Part shown: positions 54,300 to 63,640 of the stretch, piece by piece
How positions within the stretch are numbered: position 1 is the stretch's first letter
Layout: each line of letters opens with the position of its first letter
Source: CAWEYO01 sp963813315
GTDB lineage: Bacteria > Pseudomonadota > Alphaproteobacteria > Rhizobiales > Rhizobiaceae
Assembly: GCA_963813315.1 (NCBI GenBank)
Contig: CAWEYO010000016.1
Location: 124,001-188,000, forward strand
Direction: 5' to 3'
Length of the DNA stretch: 64,000 nucleotides
Program-made: the position numbers and the translations under genes
Notes under the pieces: generated by a model
What the model saw: only the letters and a program-made list of their open reading frames with translations
The model's database searches: none
Told to the model about the DNA's origin: nothing

Positions 54300-54484
54300 G
54301 CACGTGTAATATCAGAGCGAGGACAAGATGGACGGCCCAAAGGTTGAACCGCCGAAGCGACGGGGATTTGGAACGATGTTGCTGGAGAAGGTGGTTGCCG
54401 TGCAATGCGACGCGGACGTGGGACTGCAATTACGATCGCGATGGCTTTCATTTCACCATGGCGCTGCCGCTGCGACACTACTAG
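54300..54484 (+). pseudogene. 3' end of an HWE/HisKA_2 histidine kinase gene
   Basis: DGPKVEPPKRRGFGTMLLEK is the G-box of HWE kinases (GGPPVEPPTRRGFGTRLLE-type), then after a frameshift near 54430 YDRDGFHFTMALPLRHY-stop. Nothing of the receiver, PAS or H-box parts precedes it. Confidence 0.65.
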
Positions 54485-54569
54485 GCTTGTGTCCTTGTAC
54501 TAGTGAGACCCAAGCCGGGGAATTTGGCGCACCATGGACGATAGCGGACCTTGAGCATCAATCGTATCG

Positions 54570-54960
54570 GTGACGCCGCCCTGGATTGGCTCCGCAGATC
54601 GACCCGCTCCAGAGAAGTCGGTTGAGCAGCTGCTTGAGACACCCGACCTTGCCAGTGCACTGGAAAGCGAACAGTTCAAGAAATTCCTGGACCAAGTGCC
54701 CATCGCGATCGCCGTCTCAGATCTCGGACGAAGCGAGCGCGTGGTGTATGCCAACCCAGAATTCGAGAAGCTATCCGGCCCGAAAGCCGCCCGACTTGCA
54801 GCGAACTCAACGGGCAGAGGATCGACCACTGGTCGAGGTCATTGTTGAAGAAACCGACTTCGTAGGTACTTTTAAGCTAGAGCGTGGCGAGGCAGCCCCG
54901 GCTATTGCGGTTCCTGGGAATTCTCAGCCCGATTGTTCAGCCAGCGGCCGGCTTGTGTAG
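54570..54960 (+). pseudogene. 5' end (PAS domain) of an HWE histidine kinase gene
   Basis: KKFLDQVPIAIAVSDLGRSE, RVVYANPEFEKLSG form a PAS start; after a frameshift near 54810 EDRPLVEVIVEETDFVGTFK, LERGEAAPAIAV continues the PAS fold. The kinase core is missing. A 3' kinase end lies just before it, so the order is 3'-end then 5'-end, as if two adjacent kinases lost the DNA between. 54961-55286 shows no gene. Confidence 0.6.
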
Positions 54961-55286
54961 CGCGCTTTCAGGATCGTGCGCTTGGCAAATATCCTTGAGC
55001 GTGTCGCGGAACAGGGTGTCGCGATTTTTCTCGGCTATGGGATCTTTCCAGGGGAAGCTGTGCCGGCGAGAGCCTCGGACACCAATACCTTGGCGCGGTG
55101 CTGGCTTTCGGCGATGACCATCGGGACGAACAGCTCCGTCTTGCATGCGCGGCGAAATAGAAACCGATGGGTGCGACCGACCCGAGCCTGGTAGCTCGCC
55201 GGGCGACACCACGTCTTTTCTCATCTATCTGCACTTCCACAAAATGCGGCGCAGCGTCTTGAATTAAGCCACAAACCTTCCATATA

Positions 55287-55302
55287 CCATCCATATGGAT
55301 GG
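55287..55302. promoter_or_regulatory. Perfect 16-bp palindrome before CopG gene
   Basis: CCATCCATATGGATGG, overlapping the ribosome-binding region of the CopG-type regulator and partly repeated just upstream (CCATATACC). A fitting autoregulatory operator for a ribbon-helix-helix dimer. Confidence 0.5.
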
Positions 55303-55313
55303 AGAATCAAGCG

Positions 55314-55733
55314 ATGTCAGAAAAAGTGCTGCAGCTACGGGAGCGAGTTCCCGACAGCGAAAAGATCACCATCAACCTCGGCTACGTCGATCTCGGACGT
55401 ATCGATCTGCTGGTTCAGGAGGGGTTTTTCTCGAACCGCACCGACTTCATCAGGACGGCGATCCGCAACCAATTGAGCAGCCAAACGCAAGAGGTATCAC
55501 GCTCAATCGACCGGCATACCCTCGAGGTCGGCCTGCTCGAACTCGGGGTGGTCGATCTCGAGGCTGCACGCGCCGCCGGCGAAATGCTGCACGTCAAGGT
55601 CGTCGGGCTGGTCCGCATCGCCTCCGACGTCACGCCAGAACTCGCGCTCCAGGCGATTGGCTCCCTGACGGTGCTTGGAGCTCTACAGGCGAGCCCACAG
55701 ATCAAGGCCGCCTTGGCCGCAAGGATAAAATAA
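55314..55733 (+). CDS. CopG-type ribbon-helix-helix regulator
   Basis: 139 residues. The first 60 residues (KITINLGYVDLGRIDLLVQE, GFFSNRTDFIRTAIRNQL) are a ribbon-helix-helix DNA-binding domain; the rest (LEVGLLELGVVDLEAARAAG) forms a small regulatory domain. GGAG before ATG 55314 decides the start; another ATG at 55299 lies inside the palindrome. It is followed closely by a PHB depolymerase-type gene, which it may control. Confidence 0.85.
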   Translation: MSEKVLQLRERVPDSEKITINLGYVDLGRIDLLVQEGFFSNRTDFIRTAIRNQLSSQTQEVSRSIDRHTLEVGLLELGVVDLEAARAAGEMLHVKVVGLVRIASDVTPELALQAIGSLTVLGALQASPQIKAALAARIK

Positions 55734-55763
55734 CCCGCGAGAGCGGAAGGAAAGGTGAATACC

Positions 55764-56978
55764 ATGAACAATGATTTCGTCGCGGAGATCCTCCGCGCGA
55801 CAGGCTCCTTGCGGTCCGGAGATCCGGCGGGCGTGACCGCCATCATTCAGAACGCGCTCTCAGCTGCGGGTCTGACGAGTTCCGCTGGAGACGCAACTTC
55901 GGGCAACCCGAGCCCCGCCATCCACGAGCCTCACACGCTGCCGCTAGGTCCGGGTCACGGAACCATACACTTTCCGCCGCGGACCGATCGGCTGCGGAAA
56001 CCATTGAGTGAGGTCGTCCGCACACTGCGAGCGGGTAGAAAAGGGCTTGGGCTCGATGGCATGATGCCGGGTCTAGGCCAGTCCGTGCCCACCCCGGAAC
56101 TGCCCTTACCCGACGGCGCCATGTTCCTGGATTTGCGCTATTCCTGTGCAGCGGGCGCGCGCCGCTACCGGCTCTACGTTCCGAGCTCCGCCGGCGAAGG
56201 TCTGCAGGGACTGATCGTGATGCTGCACGGCTGCACGCAGAATCCGGAGGACTTCGCCGCCGGGACCGGGATGAACGCCCTCGCCGAAGAACACCGGTTG
56301 CTCATCGTCTATCCGGCGCAAACTCGCGGCGATAATTCCATGTCCTGCTGGAACTGGTTCCGGCCAGGTGACCAGATGCGCGAGACCGGCGAGCCCGCGA
56401 TCATCGCCGGCCTGACCGAGAGCGTCCGCGTCCAATACGACATCCCGAACGGTCGCGTCTTCGTCGCCGGTCTCTCCGCCGGCGGCGCGATGGCAGCGAT
56501 CATGGGTGAGACGTATCCTGAGCTCTACGGGGCGATCGGCGTCCATTCGGGCCTGGCCTATGGCTCAGCCAATGATGTCATGTCGGCGTTCACGGTAATG
56601 CGCGGGCAAGTGGGGATCGAGCTACCGCCCTCCAGGCGCGGCGGCGCGGGTACGCAAGCAAACCCGCGCATGATCCTCTTTCACGGCAGCGCCGACACCA
56701 CCGTCCACCCGTCGAATGCCGAGCGGATTATGGCGAGCCAAGGTGAAAGCCTTGGAAAGAGCTCCAGATCCGAGCACGGACCGTCGGGTGACATTCGGGC
56801 ATATACGCGCCTGGTCTCGGAGCGGGACGATGGCACCCATGCGATCGAGTGTTGGATGATCGAGGGCGCCCAGCATGCCTGGTCCGGCGGACAGCCCGGC
56901 GGATCCTACACCGATCCGCGCGGCCCGAACGCATCGGCGGCGATGGTGCGCTTCTTTCTCCACGGGCGAGGAAGTTAG
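55764..56978 (+). CDS. PHB depolymerase-family esterase
   Basis: 404 residues. Alpha/beta hydrolase: LIVMLHGCTQNPEDF is the oxyanion region, GLSAGGAMA holds the catalytic Ser (about 238), then FHGSADTTVHPSN (Asp) and EGAQHAWSGG (His). Matches the LpqC/PHB depolymerase esterase family. No clear signal peptide, so possibly intracellular storage-polymer or ester hydrolysis. AAGGAAAGG precedes the ATG; a GTG three codons earlier is less likely. Confidence 0.9.
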   Translation: MNNDFVAEILRATGSLRSGDPAGVTAIIQNALSAAGLTSSAGDATSGNPSPAIHEPHTLPLGPGHGTIHFPPRTDRLRKPLSEVVRTLRAGRKGLGLDGMMPGLGQSVPTPELPLPDGAMFLDLRYSCAAGARRYRLYVPSSAGEGLQGLIVMLHGCTQNPEDFAAGTGMNALAEEHRLLIVYPAQTRGDNSMSCWNWFRPGDQMRETGEPAIIAGLTESVRVQYDIPNGRVFVAGLSAGGAMAAIMGETYPELYGAIGVHSGLAYGSANDVMSAFTVMRGQVGIELPPSRRGGAGTQANPRMILFHGSADTTVHPSNAERIMASQGESLGKSSRSEHGPSGDIRAYTRLVSERDDGTHAIECWMIEGAQHAWSGGQPGGSYTDPRGPNASAAMVRFFLHGRGS

Positions 56979-57095
56979 GATTGTACAGCGGCAAGCACCG
57001 GATGCCGCCAGGTTCCTCACTTCTAACTGCGCGTCTAACTGCGCGCCGGCCTTTTACCCAGAAGGTTGGCGCGACCTCAATCGTCCAAGGACAGG

Positions 57096-57299
57096 TTACC
57101 AGCCCTGTCGGCCGTACCAATCATCGATGTCGCGCCGAACCTGATCCTTCGCCAGGCCATACCGTGCTTGGATCTTTCCCTCCAGTTGGTCGCGGCGTCC
57201 TGAAATCTCGTCAAGGTCGTCGTCCGTGAGCTTGCCCCACTGTTCCTTGACTTTGCCCTTAACCTGCTTCCAATTGCCTTCAATGCGGTCCCAGTCCAT
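57096..57299 (-). CDS. CsbD family stress protein
   Basis: 67 residues. MDWDRIEGNWKQVKGKVKEQ, WGKLTDDDLDEISGRRDQLE are the CsbD signature; small hydrophilic proteins induced by general stress in many bacteria. AAAAGGAGAC precedes the ATG. The 57300-57578 region upstream is empty. Confidence 0.95.
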   Translation of the reverse strand: MDWDRIEGNWKQVKGKVKEQWGKLTDDDLDEISGRRDQLEGKIQARYGLAKDQVRRDIDDWYGRQGW

Positions 57300-57578
57300 T
57301 TCGGTGTCTCCTTTTCGAGGCGAACATGATGTTCGGTATCGATGAACGCGGACAACGCCGTTTTGGTTCAACGGGGTTGCCGCCAGCCACCACTGCGTCC
57401 CAGAAAACGCCCAAGGCTGGTTGCTCGCCGCCCCAGGGAAGTTGTCGCGGGCTGAACGTCGGGCTGGCCGGGGAAATGACCCCCTCGATCCCCGGCGTTG
57501 CTCGCCCGCCACCCAGGCGACAACGAGGACGGGAGGAATTACCTTCTCACGCTCGTCGTGGTGGTTTAGCCGTCCGCA

Positions 57579-58046
57579 TCACCGTGGCGGCACGTCGTCC
57601 AGCAGGTTCGGCTCGTCCGGGTTCCATGGCATGGGCTGTTCGCTGGGGAGTTCACCGTTGGGCGTCATTTTGTCAACGGCTTCCGGAAGGTCACGCGTGA
57701 TTCTGGCGATGAGTTCTTCACGCGAAAGCCCGGTCTGCTGTGACAGCGACGACAGGGTCTCTTCGTCAATTGCAGCCTCGACCTCATGCGCCTCGACTGG
57801 CTGGTTTGGTCCCGTGCGTACCCAGGAGTCGACCTTCGATCCCGCACCAGCATTGCGAAAGCGATCCAAAACATCACCAAGAGCAGTCCCCGAGACCCCC
57901 TTGGAGACCTGGTCCAGAATGCCGCCTTGCGGATTGTCGGGATCGGTCCCGCGACCTGCGCCGCGGATCATATCGCCTATTTTATCCCGGTTCTGGTAGG
58001 CCAGAAGGCCTAGGACTGCGATTGCCAGTCGTCCAAGATTTGCCAT
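57579..58046 (-). CDS. YidB-like DUF937 protein
   Basis: 155 residues. An N-terminal hydrophobic start (LAIAVLGLLAYQNRDK), a glycine stretch, then YidB features: ALGDVLDRFRNAGAGSKVDS, WVRTGPNQPVEAHEVEAAI, LSQQTGLSREELIARI. Ends in a Pro-rich tail (EQPMPWNPDEPNLLDDVPP). GGAGACAAGTG precedes the ATG. Function unknown; common in stress clusters. Confidence 0.85.
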   Translation of the reverse strand: MANLGRLAIAVLGLLAYQNRDKIGDMIRGAGRGTDPDNPQGGILDQVSKGVSGTALGDVLDRFRNAGAGSKVDSWVRTGPNQPVEAHEVEAAIDEETLSSLSQQTGLSREELIARITRDLPEAVDKMTPNGELPSEQPMPWNPDEPNLLDDVPPR

Positions 58047-58120
58047 CACTTGTCTCCTCGATCCAATGAGAAGTCGAACCCTCCGAAAAAGTTCCCCGGA
58101 CAAGTTTGTAGCTGCAGCAC

Positions 58121-58615
58121 CTAGCAACCCTCGGCCTTGAGGGTTCGCACCATCCGCAAGACAATTGGATCGTAGGGAATTTTTTGATCACGGCTGTAGT
58201 CAAGCTCAAATGCGGCCAATCGGTCCGCACAAACGGCAACAGCCCGAAAATAGCGAATTTTGTCCCCTTTGATCCCTGAGTAACTTGCCCATCTCGGCGT
58301 CAGTCTCCGGTAGGTCAGATGCCACCCGTTCCGTTCATCCGCTGTCATCTCCGCCCCAATTTTTGCTCTGAAACCACCCGCGGCTAGATCTTCGCCCCAT
58401 ACGACAAGCGAGGCCCCGCCCTTGTCCTCGAACGTTGCCCCTTGCCCATTATCAGCTCGCTGGGTCAGCAGGAAACCGGGAGGAACGTCGAATACAAATC
58501 CCGATTGCAAGACGCCGAATTGTTGCCATTCCTGGGAGGACACTTGAACCGGCGGGACGGCAAGCGAGAGTGCAATTCCTGTGATGGTCCACCATAAAGA
58601 TGCCATCCGCCACAA
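58121..58615 (-). CDS. Exported hypothetical protein
   Basis: 164 residues. Signal peptide (to VSS near residue 27), then GFVFDVPPGFLLTQRADNGQ, GATFEDKGGASLVVWG, and a C-terminal RDQKIPYDPIVLRMVRTLK. The design (secreted, single domain with late conserved RMVRTLK) occurs in many rhizobia; function unknown. GC content is lower than in the neighbours, and it is preceded by a frame of the same character, so both may be acquired. Confidence 0.65.
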   Translation of the reverse strand: MWRMASLWWTITGIALSLAVPPVQVSSQEWQQFGVLQSGFVFDVPPGFLLTQRADNGQGATFEDKGGASLVVWGEDLAAGGFRAKIGAEMTADERNGWHLTYRRLTPRWASYSGIKGDKIRYFRAVAVCADRLAAFELDYSRDQKIPYDPIVLRMVRTLKAEGC

Positions 58616-58979
58616 TTCTGAATCGGACAGAATGTTCCTTGAGCTAGACCACTTTGTTCGCCACTGTCGTAGCTTATGAGCCCAACGTAAGCTTCAGGGT
58701 TCTGCGTCAGTGATCGGTCTACCAGCACCAGAGCTTCCCGGTCTCTCATGTCCGCTTGGTAGCTGATAAGGATGGCCGGCTTCGGTTCCGGACATGATGC
58801 TGTGCTTTTCATAGGCCTCGTCAAAGACCTACTGAAGGAAATCAACTTCCTCGGGTTGGAAAGTGCGGGGTCAGTCAAGGAATTCGTATCTTTGCTCGCT
58901 GCTTAGAGCTGAGGCGGGAGCACGGGTCGTCACTCTCAAGCGCCGCAGAGCCACAGGTGTCCACGGCGCCGGTCGCAAC
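58616..58979. other. Region with a doubtful minus-strand reading frame
   Basis: On the minus strand KPAILISYQADMRDREALVL, VDRSLTQNPEAYVGLISYD and QNCGGWHLYGG look partly coding and run into the next gene in another phase. I cannot assign a family; it may be a degraded gene. Confidence 0.3.
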
Positions 58980-60979
58980 TCAGTCGGCGCTCGCCACCGG
59001 TGCAACAAGCGGCGTGACACGGCGGATCGCGACACGGCGGTTTTCGCGTTCGCGCTCCTGCGTATTCACCTTCAGAAACTGCTCGCCATATCCCTGCGGC
59101 GCAAGGTTCTCCGGAGCGATTGCGAAGACATTGGTCAGGGCGTTGGCAACCAACTCGGCGCGCTTGTCGGACAGCACCAGATTGGCGTCGTCCGAACCCA
59201 CCGCGTCGGTGTGGCCCTCGATCAAGAATGTTTCCGCGGGGTTTTCGCTAAGCAGGCGCTCCATCGCCTGGGCCACTCCCTCCAGCTTCGGGATTTCGCT
59301 TTCCGCTATCTCGGCCGAGCCAAAATCGAAGGCAATCGTGTCCAGATCGATCCGCCGCACTTTGTCGCGGATGCGGGCGGACCGCTTCACCTCGTCGATT
59401 GAGTAGAGCCGCTCGACACGCTCGACGGGCGGCTGCTCGAGGAAGGCATAGTAAGCGTCCGGATCGTCCACGCGGTCGGCGTCCAGGATGTACTCCTCGG
59501 GGGGGATCGTGAGCCACATCGGCGGCAGGTCGAGTCCAGGGTCGCGCCATTCGCCAACCCGATCGTAGTAGCCCTCATCAACGTAGACGAGCACATATTC
59601 GCGACCGTCCGGGGTGAAGCGTGACCGGCGAACAATGTCACCGTAGCGGTCGCGAATCGTCACGACGCGGCTGCCATCCTCCCGGACGATGACCTCGCGC
59701 ACCCTGCCGCGCGGCAATTCCTCGTAATAGACGTCACGCGCGCCGTAGGCTATGCGCGGCCTGTCGTTGCTTTGCACGATGATCTGGTTGTTGATCTGCA
59801 CGATCGTGCGGTCGCCGAATTCACGCACCACCTCTGCGCCTTGCGGACGTACTCGCGCGGCCTGCTCGGGCCTCAAATCGATTCGCTGTCCTTTCTCGGC
59901 CGTTGCCGGTTGGATTCTGGCGGATCGGACTTCCTGCTGCGCGGCGCGATCGTCGGCCGGAGGCGGCAACGTCGGCTCGGCCGGCTGTGCCTGTTGGGTA
60001 TTCGGTTTCGCGGGCCGCTGCGCAGCTTGCTTGCTTTCCGGCGCGGAGTGCTTCTGGCTGTCCAGCACCGGCGCCAGTCCCGTCGAAGCCGACGCTTTGC
60101 CCGGCTGTTGTGGCTGATCGAGTGCCTTGGCCGGTTGTTCGGCCGCCTGAGTCTCGGGCTGCGCGGCCTGTTGAGGCGCTGGACCGGGCTTTTCTGCCGG
60201 AGCCTGCTGCTTGCCTTTGGCCTGCTTCGCCTGTTTTTTGCCCGGGGCTGCCTGTTTGGGAGCGGCCTCTTGTGGAGCGATTGCCTCCGCCGGCGTCTGC
60301 GAGGGAGCGATCTCGGCGGGCTTCTCTGCCGGAGCCTGCTGCTGGCCTTTGGCCTGCTTCGCCTGTTTCTCGCCCGGGGCTGCCTGTTCGGGAGCGGCCT
60401 TTGTGGAGCGATTGCCTCCGCCGGCGTCTGCGAGGGAGCGATCTCGGCGGGCTTCTCTGCCGGAGCCTGTTGCTTGCCTTTGGCCTGTTTCGCCTGTTTT
60501 TCGCCCGGAGCTACCTTTCCGGGAGCCGCCTTCGGTGGAGCGACTGCTTGCGCAGGCGCCTGCTCGGGAGCGATCTCGGCAGGCTGTTCCGCTGGAGCCT
60601 GCCGCTTTTGCTTGCGCTGCTTTGCCTGTTTCTCCCCAGCGGGAGCTGCCTTTCCGGGAGCCGCCTTCGGTGGAGCGACCGCTTGCGCAGGCGCCTGCTT
60701 GGGAGCGATCTGTTGCGCCGGAGCTTGCTTGGGAGCGGACTGTTCGGATGCCTGCCCGGGCGCTGGTTCGCGGTGCTTCCGCTTTTTCTTCAGCACTTGC
60801 TCTCCGGATTGTTCATCTCCACCTTCGGCCTGCGCCAGGTAACGCGGCTGTGCGGAGGTCATATCGCCGGACAGCGAGGGCTCGGGCATGCCGTAATCAC
60901 CGGCCGAAGCAACGAGCGGCGCCGACGCCATCAGCACGCCGAGAGCTGTGCCTGCAAGAATCCGGGATCGTCTCTTCAC
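58980..60979 (-). pseudogene. OmpA-family protein gene with frameshift in Pro/Ala/Gln repeats
   Basis: From ATG 60979: signal peptide (ASAPLVASAG), then Lys/Pro/Ala/Gln-rich repeats (QAPAEKPAEIAPSQTPAEAI). Near 60400 one base is missing compared with the previous repeat (CCTCTTGTGG versus CCTTTGTGG), shifting the frame. The remaining coding sequence resumes in the other phase through VVREFGDRTIVQINNQIIVQ to the OmpA domain (FDFGSAEIAESEIPKL, FLIEGHTDAVGSDDAN, LSDKRAELVANAL). The total of 2000 bases is one short of a whole number of codons, as expected for a single loss. The last 362 codons could be translated from 60068, without a signal peptide. Confidence 0.8.
60117..60740. repeat. About 132-bp coding tandem repeats in the OmpA-family gene
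   Basis: Units starting near 60117, 60249, 60382 and 60515 share AGCGATCTCGGCGGGCTTCTC, GCCTTTGGCCTG and TCGCCTG blocks. They encode the Pro/Ala/Gln linker. Unit 60382 is one base shorter, the cause of the frameshift. 60980-61464 has no gene I can support. Confidence 0.75.
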
Positions 60980-61464
60980 GCCATCTCTCCTATCGTCCCT
61001 TCGACAACACCCGGCACATCAATTTGTTCCTGCACGGCCTGGAATGCGGCGCCCGCCGGCAATTTCTGGAATCCGCACAAGAAGGCGCTCGAAACCAACG
61101 AGCTCGCTGCCCCCTGACGGCATGTCGAGATATGAAACCTGCCATGGCGGACTGGGCTCCAGCTGCCAATTTCTTGTTTTTGCGAAGGATTGGCCTGGAA
61201 TTCACAAAAAACAGAAATCGCTCAACCGCTTCTTTCCGGAGTTCGCCGCCAGCCTTGCCCAATTGACGGCCAACCCCTTTGTCCTATGGTGCGCTCGCCT
61301 TGGCCCAACAGCTCTGATCTAGCGGCTTCGCCAGGATACCGAGGTCAGGCTCGCGACCCGACGGCACTGAAACCGCTGCTTGGGGTGCCCCGGGGGTGCC
61401 CCGAACATTCATGTTCCCACGCGAGATTTGACGAATTCGGTAAGTATTTGAAATCGCATAAAAC

Positions 61465-61513
61465 TGGTGCCGCTTGGGTGACTCGAACACCTGACCCCAT
61501 CATTACGAATGAT
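61465..61513 (-). tRNA. 3' fragment of tRNA-Thr (CGT)
   Basis: The minus strand reads anticodon loop TTCGTAA in stem ATCA/TGAT, T-arm GGTGTTCGAGTCACC, acceptor 3' side and CCA. The D-arm and 5' acceptor are missing: the sequence before the anticodon stem is unrelated. This is the part normally copied at an att site by an integrating element. Confidence 0.75.
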
Positions 61514-61749
61514 ATGAACGGGTGAAGCGCACTCAGCGCCAACCCTACTCCGTTTTCGTGCAGCTTTTCAGGGTGCTCCTGAACAAGTCCTCAGCCTGCA
61601 GGATCGCAGGATGAGGCGCGGAGCGCGCTGCGAGGGGGCCCTAACACATGGACGGCGCACAGGTGAGAGATGATTCGACGCCGAGCTTGAGCGCATTTGC
61701 GAACGCGGCAGATAGTCCTCGGTGCGGCGACTTCTCCAACGGAGGCCGG

Positions 61750-61995
61750 CCTTTTGCCCGAAAAGACCTGCCGACCTCATTGCGGTGAGAAGCCCTTCCT
61801 GAACTGCGGTTATTCCGCCTGCAATCACGGCATCCAGATCGACCTGGCGGCCTTGGCCGCGCGGCTCGGCCGCGACCACGGCGCGATGCACGATGACCTG
61901 GTGCGGTTGTTCCGCTGTCAGCGGTGCGCCGAGGCCGGCCGCGACCAGCGCCCCGTCTTCTTCACCTGCCTCCCTGACTACCAAGGCATCCAACA
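61750..61995 (+). CDS. Zinc-ribbon-like small protein, possibly degraded
   Basis: CGYSACNHGIQIDLAALAAR, LGRDHGAMHDDLVRLFRCQR and CAEAGRDQRPVFFTCLPDY have CxxC-like pairs and a layout I associate with short rhizobial zinc-ribbon proteins. The open frame extends in both directions beyond the sensible part, with no clear start, so it may be a remnant. Confidence 0.4.
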
Positions 61996-62138
61996 CCAGA
62001 AGAATCATTGCTCCTGGACGCGCCAACCCCTTGCCTGTCAGGGGGCGGTTATTTTTCGGACACGGTGCGGACACGAAAAGAGGAAGAGAACGCGGAAGCC
62101 TCACTCCTTTTTCTAACCAATTGTTTTATTGGGTTTTT

Positions 62139-62186
62139 TGGTGGGTGTGCACAGGATCGAACTGTGAACCCGCTGATTAAGAGTCA
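62139..62186 (-). tRNA. 3' fragment of tRNA-Lys (CTT)
   Basis: Minus strand: anticodon loop CTCTTAA between TGA and TCA, T-arm CACAGTTCGATCCTGTG, acceptor side and CCA. Pairing of the anticodon stem stops after three bases and no D-arm is present. Another att-type remnant, 625 bases from the tRNA-Thr fragment. Confidence 0.7.
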
Positions 62187-62313
62187 TAGTGCGCGTTGAG
62201 CTGCATTGGCAACCGGCGTCAACCCGGCAGCATTCCGAACAGAATAGCAACTATGCTAATGACTGGACTTTCCGGGACACTACGTCGGCAGTGGGCTTTA
62301 CTGGCGGCAGAAA

Positions 62314-62718
62314 TCAAAGATCAGCGAGAGTCTCCGCGATGAGCGGTATGGCCGGCCGCGTCCAGCGTCGGTGCTTCCGGGGCTCGCGCAGTGGCGACGG
62401 CTTCGGCGGGCTCATCGAGCGTCCGAACTTCTCCAGCTGTTCGGCAGCCTGTCTGGGTCGCGAAACTTCCTCTATGCGCGTTCCCCACGCGATAAGCCGC
62501 TCAGCCACCGCGGCGTCGAGCGGCGCGCCGAATTCGGCTAGGCGACGAAGATTCCTGATCGGGATTCGTAACCACATAGCAACGGCCTGGATCTGGACGC
62601 CGCGTTCGGCGAGCACACCGAGAAGCGTGCGGTGGTAAACCCGCGTATCGTACGGATCGTCATTGCTATTGCGGCAGATAGCGGGGCATGACAGCACAAT
62701 GCCATGCCGGAAGGACAT
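62314..62718 (-). CDS. Hypothetical protein, unknown
   Basis: 134 residues from MSFRHGIVLSCPAICRNSND; middle YDTRVYHRTLLGVLAERGVQ, IQAVAMWLRIPIRNLRRLAE and PLDAAVAERLIAWGTRIEE look coding, with good helix patterns. The Arg/Pro-rich tail is weak. Another 58 codons are open upstream. I recognise no family; it may belong to the island whose edge lies here. Confidence 0.45.
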   Translation of the reverse strand: MSFRHGIVLSCPAICRNSNDDPYDTRVYHRTLLGVLAERGVQIQAVAMWLRIPIRNLRRLAEFGAPLDAAVAERLIAWGTRIEEVSRPRQAAEQLEKFGRSMSPPKPSPLREPRKHRRWTRPAIPLIAETLADL

Positions 62719-63333
62719 CGGCAATTTTCCTGCGCCCGGCCGAAAGCGAGGGCGGGGGGCTAATAGCTTGGACGGCCGGGCACCTTTGGTCAGGCATCGG
62801 GTTGTCCGACGAACACTGCCTGGGCCGGTTTGGTTAAGAAGCGTTACAGGTTCCCCGACGTTAGGTGAAGGCCGCGCCAGAACCCGTCTCACACGCGCGA
62901 TCGGGCTGCGGCTGGTGTGCGGCGAACGGCAAATGGCGTGTGCAGGCTTCGCAATACCAATCGCGTGGACCCGGAAACGGACCCGGATCGAGATGTGTCC
63001 ATCGCTAACCTTTGATATTGCTGCGTTCGCAACCGCTTTCCAAGCACTTGCTCGGGGACAAGCCCGCTCGCAAATGCAGGAAAACGCTTTCTCCCCCGCA
63101 AGGGGAGTAAATGTCGTAGTTGGCCCGAATATTAGCTGCCTTTAATTCCACAGTTTCTCCTGCAATTACATCTAGATATGGTTTAACGCCGAGTTACCTA
63201 TTAAGGGTCGCTAGCGGCGGAGACGTAACAACTATATTATTTCTTATAACCCCGGATAGGCCGGGGGAAGGAAAAAATATTTGGCTAGAACAGTTAAAGA
63301 TGCGAGGCTCGATACAAGGGCGCACGCGACAAA
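62719..63333. other. AT-rich stretch without a supported gene
   Basis: From about 63105 to 63330 the base composition becomes AT-rich, unlike the rest. A hairpin CCCCGG-ATAGG-CCGGGG (63251-63267) runs on the minus strand into a pyrimidine-rich CTTCCTTTTTT tract, so it could be a terminator. I see no coding pattern that I trust. Confidence 0.4.
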
Positions 63334-63640
63334 TTGAAAACGGGTGACACGATACACTGGCGCATGCTGGTGCCGGGGGAGTTGCACTTTGGCTACAGGC
63401 GGCGCGTCGCCGGCAGTCCCGGCATGTGGGTTGCCCGCCGTTACATCGGCAAGTCCCCGGAGTGCACTTCCGGCTATCTGAAGACCACGCTTGGCCGCGC
63501 TGACGACTATGAGGATGCCAATGGCGCCAGCGTGCTTAGCTACGCCGATGCCCAGCGGATCGCCTTAGAGCGGAACGCCACATCGGTAACGGCCGACGCA
63601 CGCGGATGCCCACGGTGGCCGAGGCCATGGCCGACTATGT
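63334..63640 (+). pseudogene. N-terminal fragment of a site-specific integrase
   Basis: MKTGDTIHWRMLVPGELHFG, YRRRVAGSPGMWVARRYIGK, TTLGRADDYEDANGASVLSY, DAQRIALERNATSVT match the arm-binding N-terminus of rhizobial tyrosine integrases; after a frameshift near 63605 MPTVAEAMADYV continues. Then AT-rich DNA replaces the core-binding and catalytic domains. Confidence 0.65.

Noticed and set aside
54968..55294. 108-residue minus-strand ORF
   Set aside because: Ser/Arg-rich with no motif; a faint FRDTLKDIC similarity to YciF in another frame is too short to support a remnant.
63120..63347. 75-residue ORF with ITPDRPGEGK, resembling a Walker A of exopolysaccharide kinases
   Set aside because: The surrounding residues do not fit the family, the glycine-lysine part coincides with a GC hairpin, and the region is AT-rich and non-coding in character.
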